Shown here: piece by piece, positions 22,347 to 32,085 of the stretch
How positions within the stretch are numbered: the stretch's first letter is position 1
How the letters are laid out: every line of letters begins with the position of its first letter
Origin: an uncultured Pelagibacteraceae bacterium
GTDB lineage: Bacteria > Pseudomonadota > Alphaproteobacteria > Pelagibacterales > Pelagibacteraceae
DNA: 64,000 bases
Direction of reading: 5' to 3'
NCBI GenBank assembly: GCA_902538885.1
Contig: CACBGU010000004.1
Location: forward strand, 1-64,000
Position numbers and translations under genes: made by a program
Notes under the pieces: model-generated
The model's database searches: none
Told to the model about the DNA's origin: nothing
What the model saw: the letters and a program-made list of their open reading frames with translations, nothing else

Positions 22347-23109
22347 AATTAAAAAATTTATTGCAAAAAAAAATAAGTCAAAAATAGTTAGTCTAACTGC
22401 CTATTCAAAAAATATTGCTTCTATATTGGATAATTATTGTGATTTAATTTTAGTAGGAGACTCCCTTGGTTCGGTTTTATACAATTATAAATCTACAAGA
22501 GAAGTAAATTTGAGCACTATGATTGAACACTCTAAAAGTGTGAGAATGGGTATAAAAAAAAGTTTAATGATTGTTGATATGCCACATAACACTTATCGAA
22601 CTCCTAAAGAGGCAGTGAAAAATGCAAAACTAATAATGAAAAAAACAAAGTGTGACGGTGTAAAATTAGAAGGTGGAAAAAAAATTTATGAAATAATCAA
22701 ATCTTTAGTTAAAAATAAAATTCCGGTCATGGGCCATCTTGGGTTGCTTCCTCAGTCAGATAAAACTTTCAAATTTAAAGGAAAAAAAAAGTTAGAGAGA
22801 AACAACATTATAAGAGACTCACAATTGTTAGAAAAAGCTGGAGTGTTTTCAATTGTTTTAGAATGTGTTGAAACTTCTTTAGCTAAGCTCGTCACACAAA
22901 ATTTAAAGATACCAACAATAGGGATTGGAGCTTCTAAATATTGTGATGGTCAAATATTAGTTTTTGATGATTTAATTGGCTTAAATCCAACGAATTATAA
23001 GTTTGTAAAAAAATATGCCAATATAAGAAATAATATTTCTAAAGCTGTTTCAAATTATTCAAAAGAAGTAAGAAAAATTAAATTTCCTAATAAAAAAAAT
23101 TCTTTTTAA
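22339..23109 (+). CDS. panB: 3-methyl-2-oxobutanoate hydroxymethyltransferase
   Basis: VSLTAYSKNIASILD, LVGDSLGSVLY, VKLEGG, MGHLGLLPQS, TIGIGASKYCDGQ. Confidence 0.92.
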   Translation: MSKIKKFIAKKNKSKIVSLTAYSKNIASILDNYCDLILVGDSLGSVLYNYKSTREVNLSTMIEHSKSVRMGIKKSLMIVDMPHNTYRTPKEAVKNAKLIMKKTKCDGVKLEGGKKIYEIIKSLVKNKIPVMGHLGLLPQSDKTFKFKGKKKLERNNIIRDSQLLEKAGVFSIVLECVETSLAKLVTQNLKIPTIGIGASKYCDGQILVFDDLIGLNPTNYKFVKKYANIRNNISKAVSNYSKEVRKIKFPNKKNSF

Positions 23110-23721
23110 TTAAAAGTATTTTTTAAATTCTTCATTAATATTTAATATTTCAAGATCAACCAATCCACCTATTACCAATTGTAGACCAACAATTAAGATA
23201 AATACTAATCCGATATAAGCTATCCAAATATGTCTTTGTATATAATTAGCCATATATGTCGCTAAAGCACCAGTTAAAACAACTGATAACATCAGTCCAA
23301 ATATCATAAATCCAAAATATCCTTTTGCTGCCGCAACTACACCAATGACATTATCAAAACTAATCATGATATCTGCAAATAATACTTTTCCAATGCTGCT
23401 AATGTATGAAGGCTCTTTTCCTTTTTTAGTAGTAGGTTTTACTTTTTTAATGTCTAGTAAATCTTTCCTTAAATCATTTACAATCCAAATTAATAATAAA
23501 CCACCTAAAATTTTTATAAAATAAAATTCAAATAAAAAAGTCGCAAAAATTGCAAAAAAGATTTTAAATACAAATGCTCCAATTACACCCCAAAGAATTA
23601 TTTGTTTTCTATTTTTTGGAACAAAATTTGAAGCTATAGATCCGACTATAACCGCGTTATCTGCCGTTAATATAATTGTGATAAAAATTATATTGGTTAA
23701 AATTATGAGCTCTTCAATCAA
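23110..23721 (-). CDS. TerC family integral membrane protein (YjbE-like)
   Basis: LTADNAVIVGSIASNF and MISFDNVIGVVAAAKG paired DN motifs in TM helices. Confidence 0.85.
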   Translation of the reverse strand: MIEELIILTNIIFITIILTADNAVIVGSIASNFVPKNRKQIILWGVIGAFVFKIFFAIFATFLFEFYFIKILGGLLLIWIVNDLRKDLLDIKKVKPTTKKGKEPSYISSIGKVLFADIMISFDNVIGVVAAAKGYFGFMIFGLMLSVVLTGALATYMANYIQRHIWIAYIGLVFILIVGLQLVIGGLVDLEILNINEEFKKYF

Positions 23722-23832
23722 GATAACATTATAATAGTATAATCTGACAATTTTTCAATGAGACCATAAAGATAATTTTATTGATTTAATCTCTGAGAGA
23801 TAATTAAATGTTTATTTTAAAAAGGAGGATAG

Positions 23833-24804
23833 ATGAAATTATTTAAATTGTTTATATCTATAGTTACTTCAGTATTGTTATTTGCAAACGTTTCTTTAGC
23901 TGAAAAATGGGATATGGCACTGGCTTATGGTGCTGGAAACTTTCATTCTGCTAATGCAACAGAATTTGCAAAGAATGTAACTGAAAAAAGTGGTGGAAAA
24001 CTTACAATCGTTACCCATCCAGGTGGCTCATTATTTAAAGGTGGTGAAATTTTCAGAGCTGTAAGAACAGGTCAAGCACCTATTGGTGAAAGATTTATGT
24101 CTGCTCTTGGAAAAGAAGATCCTTTATATGAAATTGACTCATTACCTTTCTTAGCAACTACTTATGATGATGCTATGAAATTATATGAAGCTTCAAAGCC
24201 ATATATTGTTAAGAGTCTTGACGAAAAAGGATTGGTATTTCTTTATGCAGTACCATGGCCTGCTCAAGGACTTTACAGTAAAAAGCAAATTAAAAAAGTT
24301 GGTGATCTAAATGGATTAAAATTTAGAGCATACAACTCTGCAACAATTAGAATTGCGGAGTTAACAGGAATGGCGCCAACTAAAATTGAAGCAGCTGAAA
24401 TTAGCCAAGCATTTTCTACAGGTGCCGTTGAAAGTATGATTACTTCTCCTACAACTGGAAAAAATAGCAAGATTTGGGAAAATGGTGTTAAATATTTTTA
24501 TGATATAGCAGCATGGTTTCCAAAAAATATGATCATAGCTAATAAAGCCGCTTGGAATAAACTTGATAAAGCAACTCAAGATCTTGTCATGAACCAAGCA
24601 GCAATTGCTGAAGAAAAGGGTTGGGAATTATCTAAACAAGGTAATACTGGAGACAAGAAAGCTTTAGCAGATGCTGGAATGGAAGTAGGCGAAGTTAATT
24701 CAGCTTTGAAAAAACATTTTGAAAAAGTTGGAGCAACAATGTCTGAAGAATGGAAAGCAAAAGCTGGAGACAGAGGTGCTGCAGTTTTATCAGCTTACAA
24801 ATAA
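23833..24804 (+). CDS. dctP: TRAP transporter substrate-binding protein
   Basis: Signal peptide; LKFRAYNSATIRIAELTGMAPTKIEAAEISQAFSTGAVESMITS; SD AAAGGAGG. Confidence 0.9.
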   Translation: MKLFKLFISIVTSVLLFANVSLAEKWDMALAYGAGNFHSANATEFAKNVTEKSGGKLTIVTHPGGSLFKGGEIFRAVRTGQAPIGERFMSALGKEDPLYEIDSLPFLATTYDDAMKLYEASKPYIVKSLDEKGLVFLYAVPWPAQGLYSKKQIKKVGDLNGLKFRAYNSATIRIAELTGMAPTKIEAAEISQAFSTGAVESMITSPTTGKNSKIWENGVKYFYDIAAWFPKNMIIANKAAWNKLDKATQDLVMNQAAIAEEKGWELSKQGNTGDKKALADAGMEVGEVNSALKKHFEKVGATMSEEWKAKAGDRGAAVLSAYK

Positions 24805-24811
24805 ATAGTCT

Positions 24812-24848
24812 TAAAAAAAAGGCCAACTTGTAGTAGGTTGGCCTTTTT
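24812..24848 (+). terminator. Terminator/attenuator between dctP and dctQ
   Basis: AAGGCCAAC-ttgtagta-GTTGGCCTTTTT hairpin with U-tract. Confidence 0.8.
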
Positions 24849-24853
24849 ACTAA

Positions 24854-25342
24854 ATGTTTCAATCAATAAATAATAATTTAAATAAACTTTATAAATTTTC
24901 AGGATATTTAGCTGCTTTTTTTTTAATACTTGTTGCAGTTTTTATTTTAATTGGAATTTCCTCAAGGATTTTTGGTTTTTACATTAGGGGTTTAGCTGAG
25001 TACTCAGGTTATTGCATGGCTGCAGCCTCTTTTTATGCGCTAGCATTTACATTTGTTGAGGGTGGTCATATTCGAATTACTCTTTTTTTAGAAAAAGCTT
25101 CCTCATCTTATAAAAGATTTTTAGAAATATGGTGTCTGATCGTAGCAACAATTTTTTCAGGCTATTTGTCTTTTTACTTATGGAAAATGTTATTAATCTC
25201 CTATGATTTTCAAGAGAGAAGTGAAGGTGCAGATGAGATCTTAATATGGATTCCTCAAACTAGTGTTGCTATCGGATCTTTAATTCTTTTTATAGCTGTT
25301 TTACATAAATTTATTTTAACAATTTTAGGTAAGAATGACTGA
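24854..25342 (+). CDS. dctQ: TRAP transporter small permease
   Basis: Four TM segments, position between DctP and DctM. Confidence 0.85.
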   Translation: MFQSINNNLNKLYKFSGYLAAFFLILVAVFILIGISSRIFGFYIRGLAEYSGYCMAAASFYALAFTFVEGGHIRITLFLEKASSSYKRFLEIWCLIVATIFSGYLSFYLWKMLLISYDFQERSEGADEILIWIPQTSVAIGSLILFIAVLHKFILTILGKND

Positions 25343-26645
25343 AATATTCCTCATTATATTTTTCATAAGCGTACTTTTATTTTTTCTTGGATCTGGCATC
25401 TGGGTAGCAATAAGCATGATAGGAGTTTCAACAATTGGGATGATGTTATTTACTTCAAGACCAGTTGGGGATGCCATGGCAACTACGATATGGGGAACCT
25501 CATCATCATGGACATTAACAGCTTTACCATTGTTTGTTTGGATGGGTGAAATATTATTTAGGACCAAGTTATCTGAAAATTTATTTGCTGGACTATCACC
25601 ATGGATGCAAAAATTACCTGGTGGATTAATTCATGTAAATGTTGTTGGTTGTGCACTTTTTGCTGCAATTTCTGGTTCTTCTGCTGCAACCGTTGCAACA
25701 GTAGGTAAGATGTCTATCCCAGAACTAAGAAAAAGAAAATATCCAGAAAAAATTTTGTTAGGCAGTCTAGCAGGTTCGGGAACTTTAGGACTTCTTATCC
25801 CTCCTTCAATAATTTTAATAATTTATGGAGTAACTGTTCAAGAGTCTATAGCAAAACTATTTATTGCAGGAATTATTCCAGGGATAATGATTGCACTTAT
25901 ATTTATGTCTTACGTGATGATCTGGTCTTTAATAAATAAAAAAAGCATGCCAAAATATGTAGAAAATTTTTCCTTTCTAGAAAAAATAAGAAAATCAAAA
26001 CAATTATTACCAGTAATTATTTTAATATCAGCTGTGATTGGATCAATATACACTGGAGTAGCAACAGCAACTGAGGCTGCTTCTTTAGGTGTAGTAGGGG
26101 CTTTAATTTTATCTTACTTTCAAAAGAGCTTAACCATTGAAACATTTAAACAATCATTGTTAGGAGCAACTAAAACATCTTGTATGATTGCTTTTATTTT
26201 AGCTGGCTCTACATTTTTATCATTAGCAATGGGATTTACGGGTCTTCCAAGAAATCTAGCTATCTGGATACAAAATATGGAGTTATCACCTTATGTATTA
26301 ATTTTTGTATTAATGATTTTTTATATTATTCTTGGAATGTTTCTTGATGGAATTTCAGCAGTAGTATTAACAATGGCAATCATTGAACCAATGATAAGAC
26401 AGGCTGGTTTTGACATGATTTGGTTTGGAATATTTTTAGTTATTGTAGTTGAGATGGCTCAAATCACACCACCTGTAGGATTTAATTTATTTGTCTTACA
26501 AGGAATGGCAAATAGAGATATGGGATTTATTGCAAGAAGTGCTTTTCCATTATTTTTATTAATGATACTTGCAGTAATACTTGTTGTTATTTTCCCTGAA
26601 ATTGCATTATGGATGCCTCAACAAATGGTTCAAAATATAAATTAA
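25335..26645 (+). CDS. dctM: TRAP transporter large permease
   Basis: LPLFVWMGEILFRT, SGSSAATVATVGKMSIPEL, GTLGLLIPPSIILIIYG, GMFLDGISAVVL. Confidence 0.92.
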   Translation: MTEIFLIIFFISVLLFFLGSGIWVAISMIGVSTIGMMLFTSRPVGDAMATTIWGTSSSWTLTALPLFVWMGEILFRTKLSENLFAGLSPWMQKLPGGLIHVNVVGCALFAAISGSSAATVATVGKMSIPELRKRKYPEKILLGSLAGSGTLGLLIPPSIILIIYGVTVQESIAKLFIAGIIPGIMIALIFMSYVMIWSLINKKSMPKYVENFSFLEKIRKSKQLLPVIILISAVIGSIYTGVATATEAASLGVVGALILSYFQKSLTIETFKQSLLGATKTSCMIAFILAGSTFLSLAMGFTGLPRNLAIWIQNMELSPYVLIFVLMIFYIILGMFLDGISAVVLTMAIIEPMIRQAGFDMIWFGIFLVIVVEMAQITPPVGFNLFVLQGMANRDMGFIARSAFPLFLLMILAVILVVIFPEIALWMPQQMVQNIN

Positions 26646-27127
26646 TATTTTGATTGTTTTGTTCCATCAATAATTTCTTTTAACTCCGTATACTCTTCGC
26701 AATTACAACTTTCTAATACTTTTAATCTTTCTTTAGCTAAATCTAATCTATTTGTGACAACATATAATTCACCCAAATATTCATTTATACCAACGTGGTT
26801 TGGATCAATTTCTAAACCTAAAAGATAATACTTTTCTCCATTTTCAAAATCTCCAAGTTTCCTAGTTGTAAAACCAAGATAGTTTAAAGTATCTGCTTGG
26901 AGTGGTTTTTTTTTGTTTGATTTGATTAATAAGGCCTGAGCTTTTTCATATCTTTTATTGGCTTTTTCTGTTTTTCCTTTTTTTTCATATTTCTTAGCTG
27001 CTTTAATTAAAGTAACAGCCTGAGTGTAATCTGATTTTACTTTACTAGTACTGTCTGATCCTGCAGAATACGAATTTGTAGACAGTAAAACTAAAAACAA
27101 AAGTGAATAAAAAGTTTTTTTGATCAT
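26642..27127 (-). CDS. Exported TPR-repeat protein
   Basis: Signal peptide; KANKRYEKAQALLIKSNKKKPLQADTLNYLGFTTRKLGDFENGEKYYLLGLEIDPNHVGINEYLGELY. Confidence 0.75.
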   Translation of the reverse strand: MIKKTFYSLLFLVLLSTNSYSAGSDSTSKVKSDYTQAVTLIKAAKKYEKKGKTEKANKRYEKAQALLIKSNKKKPLQADTLNYLGFTTRKLGDFENGEKYYLLGLEIDPNHVGINEYLGELYVVTNRLDLAKERLKVLESCNCEEYTELKEIIDGTKQSKY

Positions 27128-27897
27128 ATAAATTTTTTCATTTGGTTAAGTGGTTTTAATTGCAGCCCATTTTTTATTAAATTTTCTCTAATCGATTTTG
27201 CAGTTGACAATGAACTTTCATTATCTCCATGTATGCATACAGAGTCTATTTCACAAGGTATCTGCTTTCCACTGTGACAATTAAGTGACTGATTTTTAAC
27301 CATATTTAATACGTGTTTTTTAGCTTCTTCTGGATCAGTAATAAGAGCGTGTGGTTTTTTTCTAGAAACTAAATTGCCATCATCCTCATAATTTCTATCT
27401 GCAAAAATTTCACAAGCTATTTGCATGTTTAGTTTTTTGGCTGCTTCTTCCATTTTAGACCCTGTAGGAACCAAATAAATTAAATCTTTACTAATGTCGT
27501 TTATAGCTTTTGCTAAAGTAGTAGCTAAATCTATATCCTCACAAGCCATATTATTTAAAGCGCCGTGTGGTTTTATGTGAGTAACATTCTCTCCATGATC
27601 TTGAGCAATTTTTTGAAGAATTTCATATTGATCAATAATTAACTGCCTTACCTCATTAGGTGGAAGATTCATTCTTTGCCTTCCAAAATTTTCAGGGTCA
27701 TTAAATGACGGATGCGCTCCAATACTAACACCATTTTTTTTTGAAATTTGAACTACTTGATTCATCGACTCATCATCACCTGCATGATAACCGCATGCGA
27801 CATTTGCAGAATTAACTATTTCTAGTAAATCTGGATCGTGTTTATTTGAATGATGTTTTGATTTTTCACCTAAATCGCAATTTATATTAATTTCCAT
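27124..27897 (-). CDS. pxpA: 5-oxoprolinase subunit PxpA (LamB/YcsF family); start likely 27897
   Basis: MEININCDLGE, ANVACGYHAGDDESM, GAHPSFND, THIKPHGALNN. Confidence 0.9.
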   Translation of the reverse strand: MEININCDLGEKSKHHSNKHDPDLLEIVNSANVACGYHAGDDESMNQVVQISKKNGVSIGAHPSFNDPENFGRQRMNLPPNEVRQLIIDQYEILQKIAQDHGENVTHIKPHGALNNMACEDIDLATTLAKAINDISKDLIYLVPTGSKMEEAAKKLNMQIACEIFADRNYEDDGNLVSRKKPHALITDPEEAKKHVLNMVKNQSLNCHSGKQIPCEIDSVCIHGDNESSLSTAKSIRENLIKNGLQLKPLNQMKKFI

Positions 27898-27924
27898 AGT
27901 CTCTAATGTTAAGTATAACATGAC

Positions 27925-28602
27925 ATGATAAAAAATATATCAAATCTTGGTGACGCAGCTTTGTACTGTGATTTTGGTAATGAAGTAAATAAATCAATTA
28001 ATTCACAAGTAATAAAATATTTTAAAACTATTAAAGAAAAAAAATTTGAAGGGATAAATAATTTAACACCTTCTTATAATAAACTAATTATTTCTTATGA
28101 TCTAAAAAAAACAAATTTTAAAGAAGTAAAAAATTATGTTGAAAACATTAATGCTCAAGACTCAAAAGATATAAATTCAAAAAAATTAGAAATACCAGTT
28201 TGTTGTCATGAAAATTTTTCAATGGACATTAAAAGATTAGAAGAAATATTAAAATTAAGTAGAGAAAAAATTTTAGAAAATTTTTTAAATAAGGAATATT
28301 TTTGTTACATGACAGGGTTTATTGCAGGCATGCCTTTTCTTGGTGACCTAGATGAGAATATGAGAGCTCAACGTTTGGAAACTCCAAGAGTAAAAGTACC
28401 TAAAGGATCTGTTGCATTAACTGAACAATTTGCAAACATTTATACATTTGAAAGCCCAGGTGGATGGAATATTTTAGGAAACACACCTTTGGATGTCTTT
28501 GATAGTTCTAAAGAAGATAAACCAAATCTAATTAACCCAGGAGATACAGTAATTTTCAAGGAAATTACTTTAGATCAGTATAAAAATTATAATGAGCAAT
28601 AA
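27925..28602 (+). CDS. pxpB: 5-oxoprolinase subunit PxpB (KipI family)
   Basis: LGDAALYCDFG, CYMTGFIAGMPFLGDLDENMRAQRLETPRVKVPKGSVALTEQ, YTFESPGGWNILGNTP. Confidence 0.9.
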   Translation: MIKNISNLGDAALYCDFGNEVNKSINSQVIKYFKTIKEKKFEGINNLTPSYNKLIISYDLKKTNFKEVKNYVENINAQDSKDINSKKLEIPVCCHENFSMDIKRLEEILKLSREKILENFLNKEYFCYMTGFIAGMPFLGDLDENMRAQRLETPRVKVPKGSVALTEQFANIYTFESPGGWNILGNTPLDVFDSSKEDKPNLINPGDTVIFKEITLDQYKNYNEQ

Positions 28603-29536
28603 TTATTTAGATATAATTAGACCTGGGATTAACACTACCTTTCAAGATAAAGGTAGGGATCATCTTTATCATATTGGCATACCATTTAGTGGTGCTATGG
28701 ATAATCGAAATTATCTTATAGCTAATAAACTTGTTAATAATAATTTAGACTCTGCAGTGATAGAGTTTGCTTATCAAGGTCCTCATATAAAATATTCAGG
28801 AGAAAAAGTTAATTGTGCCATCACTGGGGATGTAATTTTTTCAATTAAAAAAAAAGATACTGAAATTGAGGGCAAATGTTACGAAAGTTATCAAATTGAA
28901 AATGGAGATGAGATAAATATCATATCTACAAATAAATCAGTTTATGGATATTTAGCATTAGGTGTAGAGTTCGATTTAAAATTTCAATGGAACAGTTGTT
29001 CTATAAATACGAAAGCAAATATTGGATCTAATGATGGAAAAAAATTAGATGCAGGACAAAGAATTAATTTAAAAAAAATAAATTCAAACAAGGATATTAA
29101 AAAAACTAATTACATTAATACCAAAATAGAAAACATAAGGGTGATCAAAGGCACTAATTTTGATTACTTTTCTGAAGAAGGTAAAAAAATATTTTATGAA
29201 AAGGAATTCATAGTATCTAAACTTTCAGACAGAATGGGTATGAGACTAGAGGGGCCTAAAATTGATAATATTGTGAATACCAACATAAAATCAGAGGGTT
29301 TGATTAAAGGTGTAATCCAAGTACCGGCAGACGGAAATCCAATTATAATGCTTTCAGATCATGGTACTATTGGCGGCTATCCAAAAATTGGAGTTGTGGC
29401 TAGTGTCGATTATGACCGATTAGTACAGATGTCTCCTGGTTCAAAAATAAAATTTAAAGAGATTAATTTATCTGATGCAGAGACTTTATTTAAGTTATAT
29501 GAAATGGAAACTCAAAATTTAATATCACAAATTTAA
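28592..29536 (+). CDS. pxpC: 5-oxoprolinase subunit PxpC (KipA family)
   Basis: IIRPGINTTFQDKGR, SGAMDNRNYLIANKLVNN, SDRMGMRLEGP, ADGNPIIMLSDHGTIGGYPKIG. Confidence 0.9.
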   Translation: MSNNYLDIIRPGINTTFQDKGRDHLYHIGIPFSGAMDNRNYLIANKLVNNNLDSAVIEFAYQGPHIKYSGEKVNCAITGDVIFSIKKKDTEIEGKCYESYQIENGDEINIISTNKSVYGYLALGVEFDLKFQWNSCSINTKANIGSNDGKKLDAGQRINLKKINSNKDIKKTNYINTKIENIRVIKGTNFDYFSEEGKKIFYEKEFIVSKLSDRMGMRLEGPKIDNIVNTNIKSEGLIKGVIQVPADGNPIIMLSDHGTIGGYPKIGVVASVDYDRLVQMSPGSKIKFKEINLSDAETLFKLYEMETQNLISQI

Positions 29537-30408
29537 TGAATTTTTTATCAAAAATACCAGGCCCTTTTTTAGTTTTTTTAGGAGCTTGTGCATTAAGTTT
29601 TGGAGGTTTAATTGTTAAGTCTTTTGACGGATCTACACTTTGGCAAATATTATTTTGGAGATCACTTTTTTTTATTGGAGTAATTACAATTTTTTTAATC
29701 TTTACTTACAAAGGAAAAATTTTCAGTGCTCTTTATAAATCTGGAATTCCAGGTTTATTCGGAGGTATAATTTTATCCATTGGATTTGCTAGCTATGTAT
29801 TTGCTATGTACGAAACAACAGTAGCTAATGCAAACTTTATAATTCAAACTCAAGCTTTATTTTTAGCAATTTTTGGTTATGTGTTTTTAAAAGAAAAAAT
29901 TTCAAAAATTACATTAACTTGTATTATTACAGCAGTACTCGGCATCATTTTAATGTTAGGAAGCTCACTAACACCAGGTCAAATGATTGGAAACTTAGTT
30001 GCATTTATTATGCCGATATCGTTTGCGATCTTAATTTTAATTGTCAGAAAATATCCAAAAGTAGACATGATACCTTTACAATTGGTTGCTGGAATTTTTG
30101 CAACACTAATAGGTTTGTTTATGTCACCGAGTATTTTGGTTTCAACAAATGATATTTTTTTAGGTTTTATTGCAGGATTTTTTCAAGTTGGACTTGGATT
30201 TATACTTATAACAATTGGAGCAAGATCAACTCCTTCAGCATTTGTTGGAATCATTATGTTAACTGAAGCTGTTTTAGGACCCATGTGGGCATGGATGTTT
30301 GCAAACGAAAACCCGCCACTTACTGTACTTTTTGGGGGAGCCATAGTTATAACAGCAGTAGTTATACAGTTTTTGTCTCCATTACTTGTTAAAAAACTAG
30401 CCAAATAA
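29536..30408 (+). CDS. EamA/DMT family transporter
   Basis: About ten TM helices, duplicated EamA-like halves. Confidence 0.85.
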   Translation: MNFLSKIPGPFLVFLGACALSFGGLIVKSFDGSTLWQILFWRSLFFIGVITIFLIFTYKGKIFSALYKSGIPGLFGGIILSIGFASYVFAMYETTVANANFIIQTQALFLAIFGYVFLKEKISKITLTCIITAVLGIILMLGSSLTPGQMIGNLVAFIMPISFAILILIVRKYPKVDMIPLQLVAGIFATLIGLFMSPSILVSTNDIFLGFIAGFFQVGLGFILITIGARSTPSAFVGIIMLTEAVLGPMWAWMFANENPPLTVLFGGAIVITAVVIQFLSPLLVKKLAK

Positions 30409-30445
30409 ATTTCACATAAACATTCTAAATGTGTTATAAATTTAT

Positions 30446-30604
30446 ATACGGGAGAGACTACTTTTGTAGCGCCGAAGGAGCAACCACCCCGGAAACTCTC
30501 AGGCAAAAGGACCGTACATATTAACTCTGGAAAGAGAATTATTCTCGCCGACGGAGCAAATCTCTCAGGCACCAAGACAGAGGGGGCAAAAAAGAGTTAA
30601 TATG
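30446..30604 (+). ncRNA. Tandem glycine riboswitch upstream of gcvT
   Basis: Aptamer 1: GGGAGAGAC...GCGCCGAAGGAGCAA...CTCTCAGGCAAAAGGACCG. Aptamer 2: CTCTGGAAAGAG...CGCCGACGGAGCAAA...CTCTCAGGCACCAAGACAGAGGGGG. Directly upstream of gcvT. Confidence 0.93.
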
Positions 30605-31705
30605 GAAATAAAAAAAACATCACTTAATAAACTTCATCAAAGTAACAACGCGAAGTTTGTTGAATTTGCTGGGTATGAAATGCCTATTCAGTATAGCAAA
30701 GGTATTATTGAAGAGCATAAATTCACAAGATCCCACTCCGGAATATTTGATGTATCACATATGGGTCAGTTATTCATATATGGCGATGAAACTTTAACAG
30801 ATGAATTAGAAAAAATTTTTCCATTAGATTTAAAAAATCTAAAACAAAACTGCTCTAAGTATAGCTTTTTAATGAATGAGGATGCGGGAATTTATGATGA
30901 TTTAATCATCACCAAAATAGAGGAAGGGTATTTAATTATCTTAAATGCTGCATGCAAAGATAAAGATTTTGAGATTTTATCTAATTTACTAGGTTCGAAA
31001 TTTAAAATGAATTTAGATAACAATAGATCTTTGATAGCAATTCAAGGACCCAAGTCTGTTGAAATTTTAAACTCAATTATCAGTGGTGTAGATCAACTTA
31101 ATTTTATGACAGGAAATTGGTTCGATTCTGATAATCAAAAATTATTTGTTACAAGATCAGGTTATACAGGGGAAGATGGATTTGAAATTTCAATATCTAA
31201 CGATAAAGCCGAAAAATTTGTTGAAAATTTAATAGAAAAGGGAGCACAACTTATAGGACTTGGGGCAAGAGATACCTTGAGATTGGAAGCTGGATTGTGT
31301 TTATATGGTCACGAATTAGATATTAATAAAACACCAGTTGAGGCAAACCTTAGATGGGCAATCTCAAAATCTAGATTATCAAATGGAGGTTTTATTGGAT
31401 CAAAAAAAATTATGAACCAAATGCAAGATGGAGCAAGCCAAATAAGAGTTGGGATTAAACCCGAAGGTAGATTGATTGCTAGAGAAAAAACTAAAATATT
31501 TGATGATACAGATACACAAATCGGTGAGATAACTAGTGGCACATTTGGACCAAGTGTAAATGGTCCTATAGCGATGGGTTATGTTAATAAAGAGTTTTCA
31601 AAAGTTGATACTAAAATTTTGCTTGAGGTAAGAGGGAAAAAACATCCAGCAAATGTTTGTGCATTACCATTTTATAAAAAAAATTATGTGAAAGGAGTAT
31701 ATTAA
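30602..31705 (+). CDS. gcvT: Glycine cleavage system T protein
   Basis: [66 protein letters not shown]. Confidence 0.95.
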   Translation: MEIKKTSLNKLHQSNNAKFVEFAGYEMPIQYSKGIIEEHKFTRSHSGIFDVSHMGQLFIYGDETLTDELEKIFPLDLKNLKQNCSKYSFLMNEDAGIYDDLIITKIEEGYLIILNAACKDKDFEILSNLLGSKFKMNLDNNRSLIAIQGPKSVEILNSIISGVDQLNFMTGNWFDSDNQKLFVTRSGYTGEDGFEISISNDKAEKFVENLIEKGAQLIGLGARDTLRLEAGLCLYGHELDINKTPVEANLRWAISKSRLSNGGFIGSKKIMNQMQDGASQIRVGIKPEGRLIAREKTKIFDDTDTQIGEITSGTFGPSVNGPIAMGYVNKEFSKVDTKILLEVRGKKHPANVCALPFYKKNYVKGVY

Positions 31706-32085
31706 TGAGTGAAGTAAAATTTTCAAAAGAACATGAGTGGATTACTTTAGAGGGAGATGTAGCCACAATAGGAATTACAAAACATGCAACAGAAATGCTC
31801 GGCGACATCGTTTTTGCAGAACTTCCTGAAAAAGGATCTAATGTTGAAAAAGATGGTACTGCAGGAGTAGTAGAATCTACGAAAGCTGCTAGTGATGTTT
31901 ATACTCCAGTTAGTGGTGAAGTAGTAGATACTAATCAAGCTATTGTAGATGATCCATCTAAAATTAATGAAGATCCAGAGGGTTCAGCATGGTTTTTTAA
32001 ACTTAAAATGAAAGATCAATCTGAAATGGATAGTCTTATGAATAAAGAAGAATACGATAAATTTGCAAAGGAGAGTGCTAGCTAA
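31705..32085 (+). CDS. gcvH: Glycine cleavage system H protein
   Basis: [38 protein letters not shown] lipoyl Lys. Confidence 0.95.
   Translation: MSEVKFSKEHEWITLEGDVATIGITKHATEMLGDIVFAELPEKGSNVEKDGTAGVVESTKAASDVYTPVSGEVVDTNQAIVDDPSKINEDPEGSAWFFKLKMKDQSEMDSLMNKEEYDKFAKESAS

Noticed and set aside
24361-24597. Minus-strand ORFs (24273..24470, 24361..24597) inside dctP
   Set aside because: Antisense to a clear TRAP binding protein; no independent RBS or motif support.
30183-30575. Minus-strand 130-aa ORF spanning the EamA end and the riboswitch
   Set aside because: Antisense to both a transporter gene and a structured glycine riboswitch; spurious.
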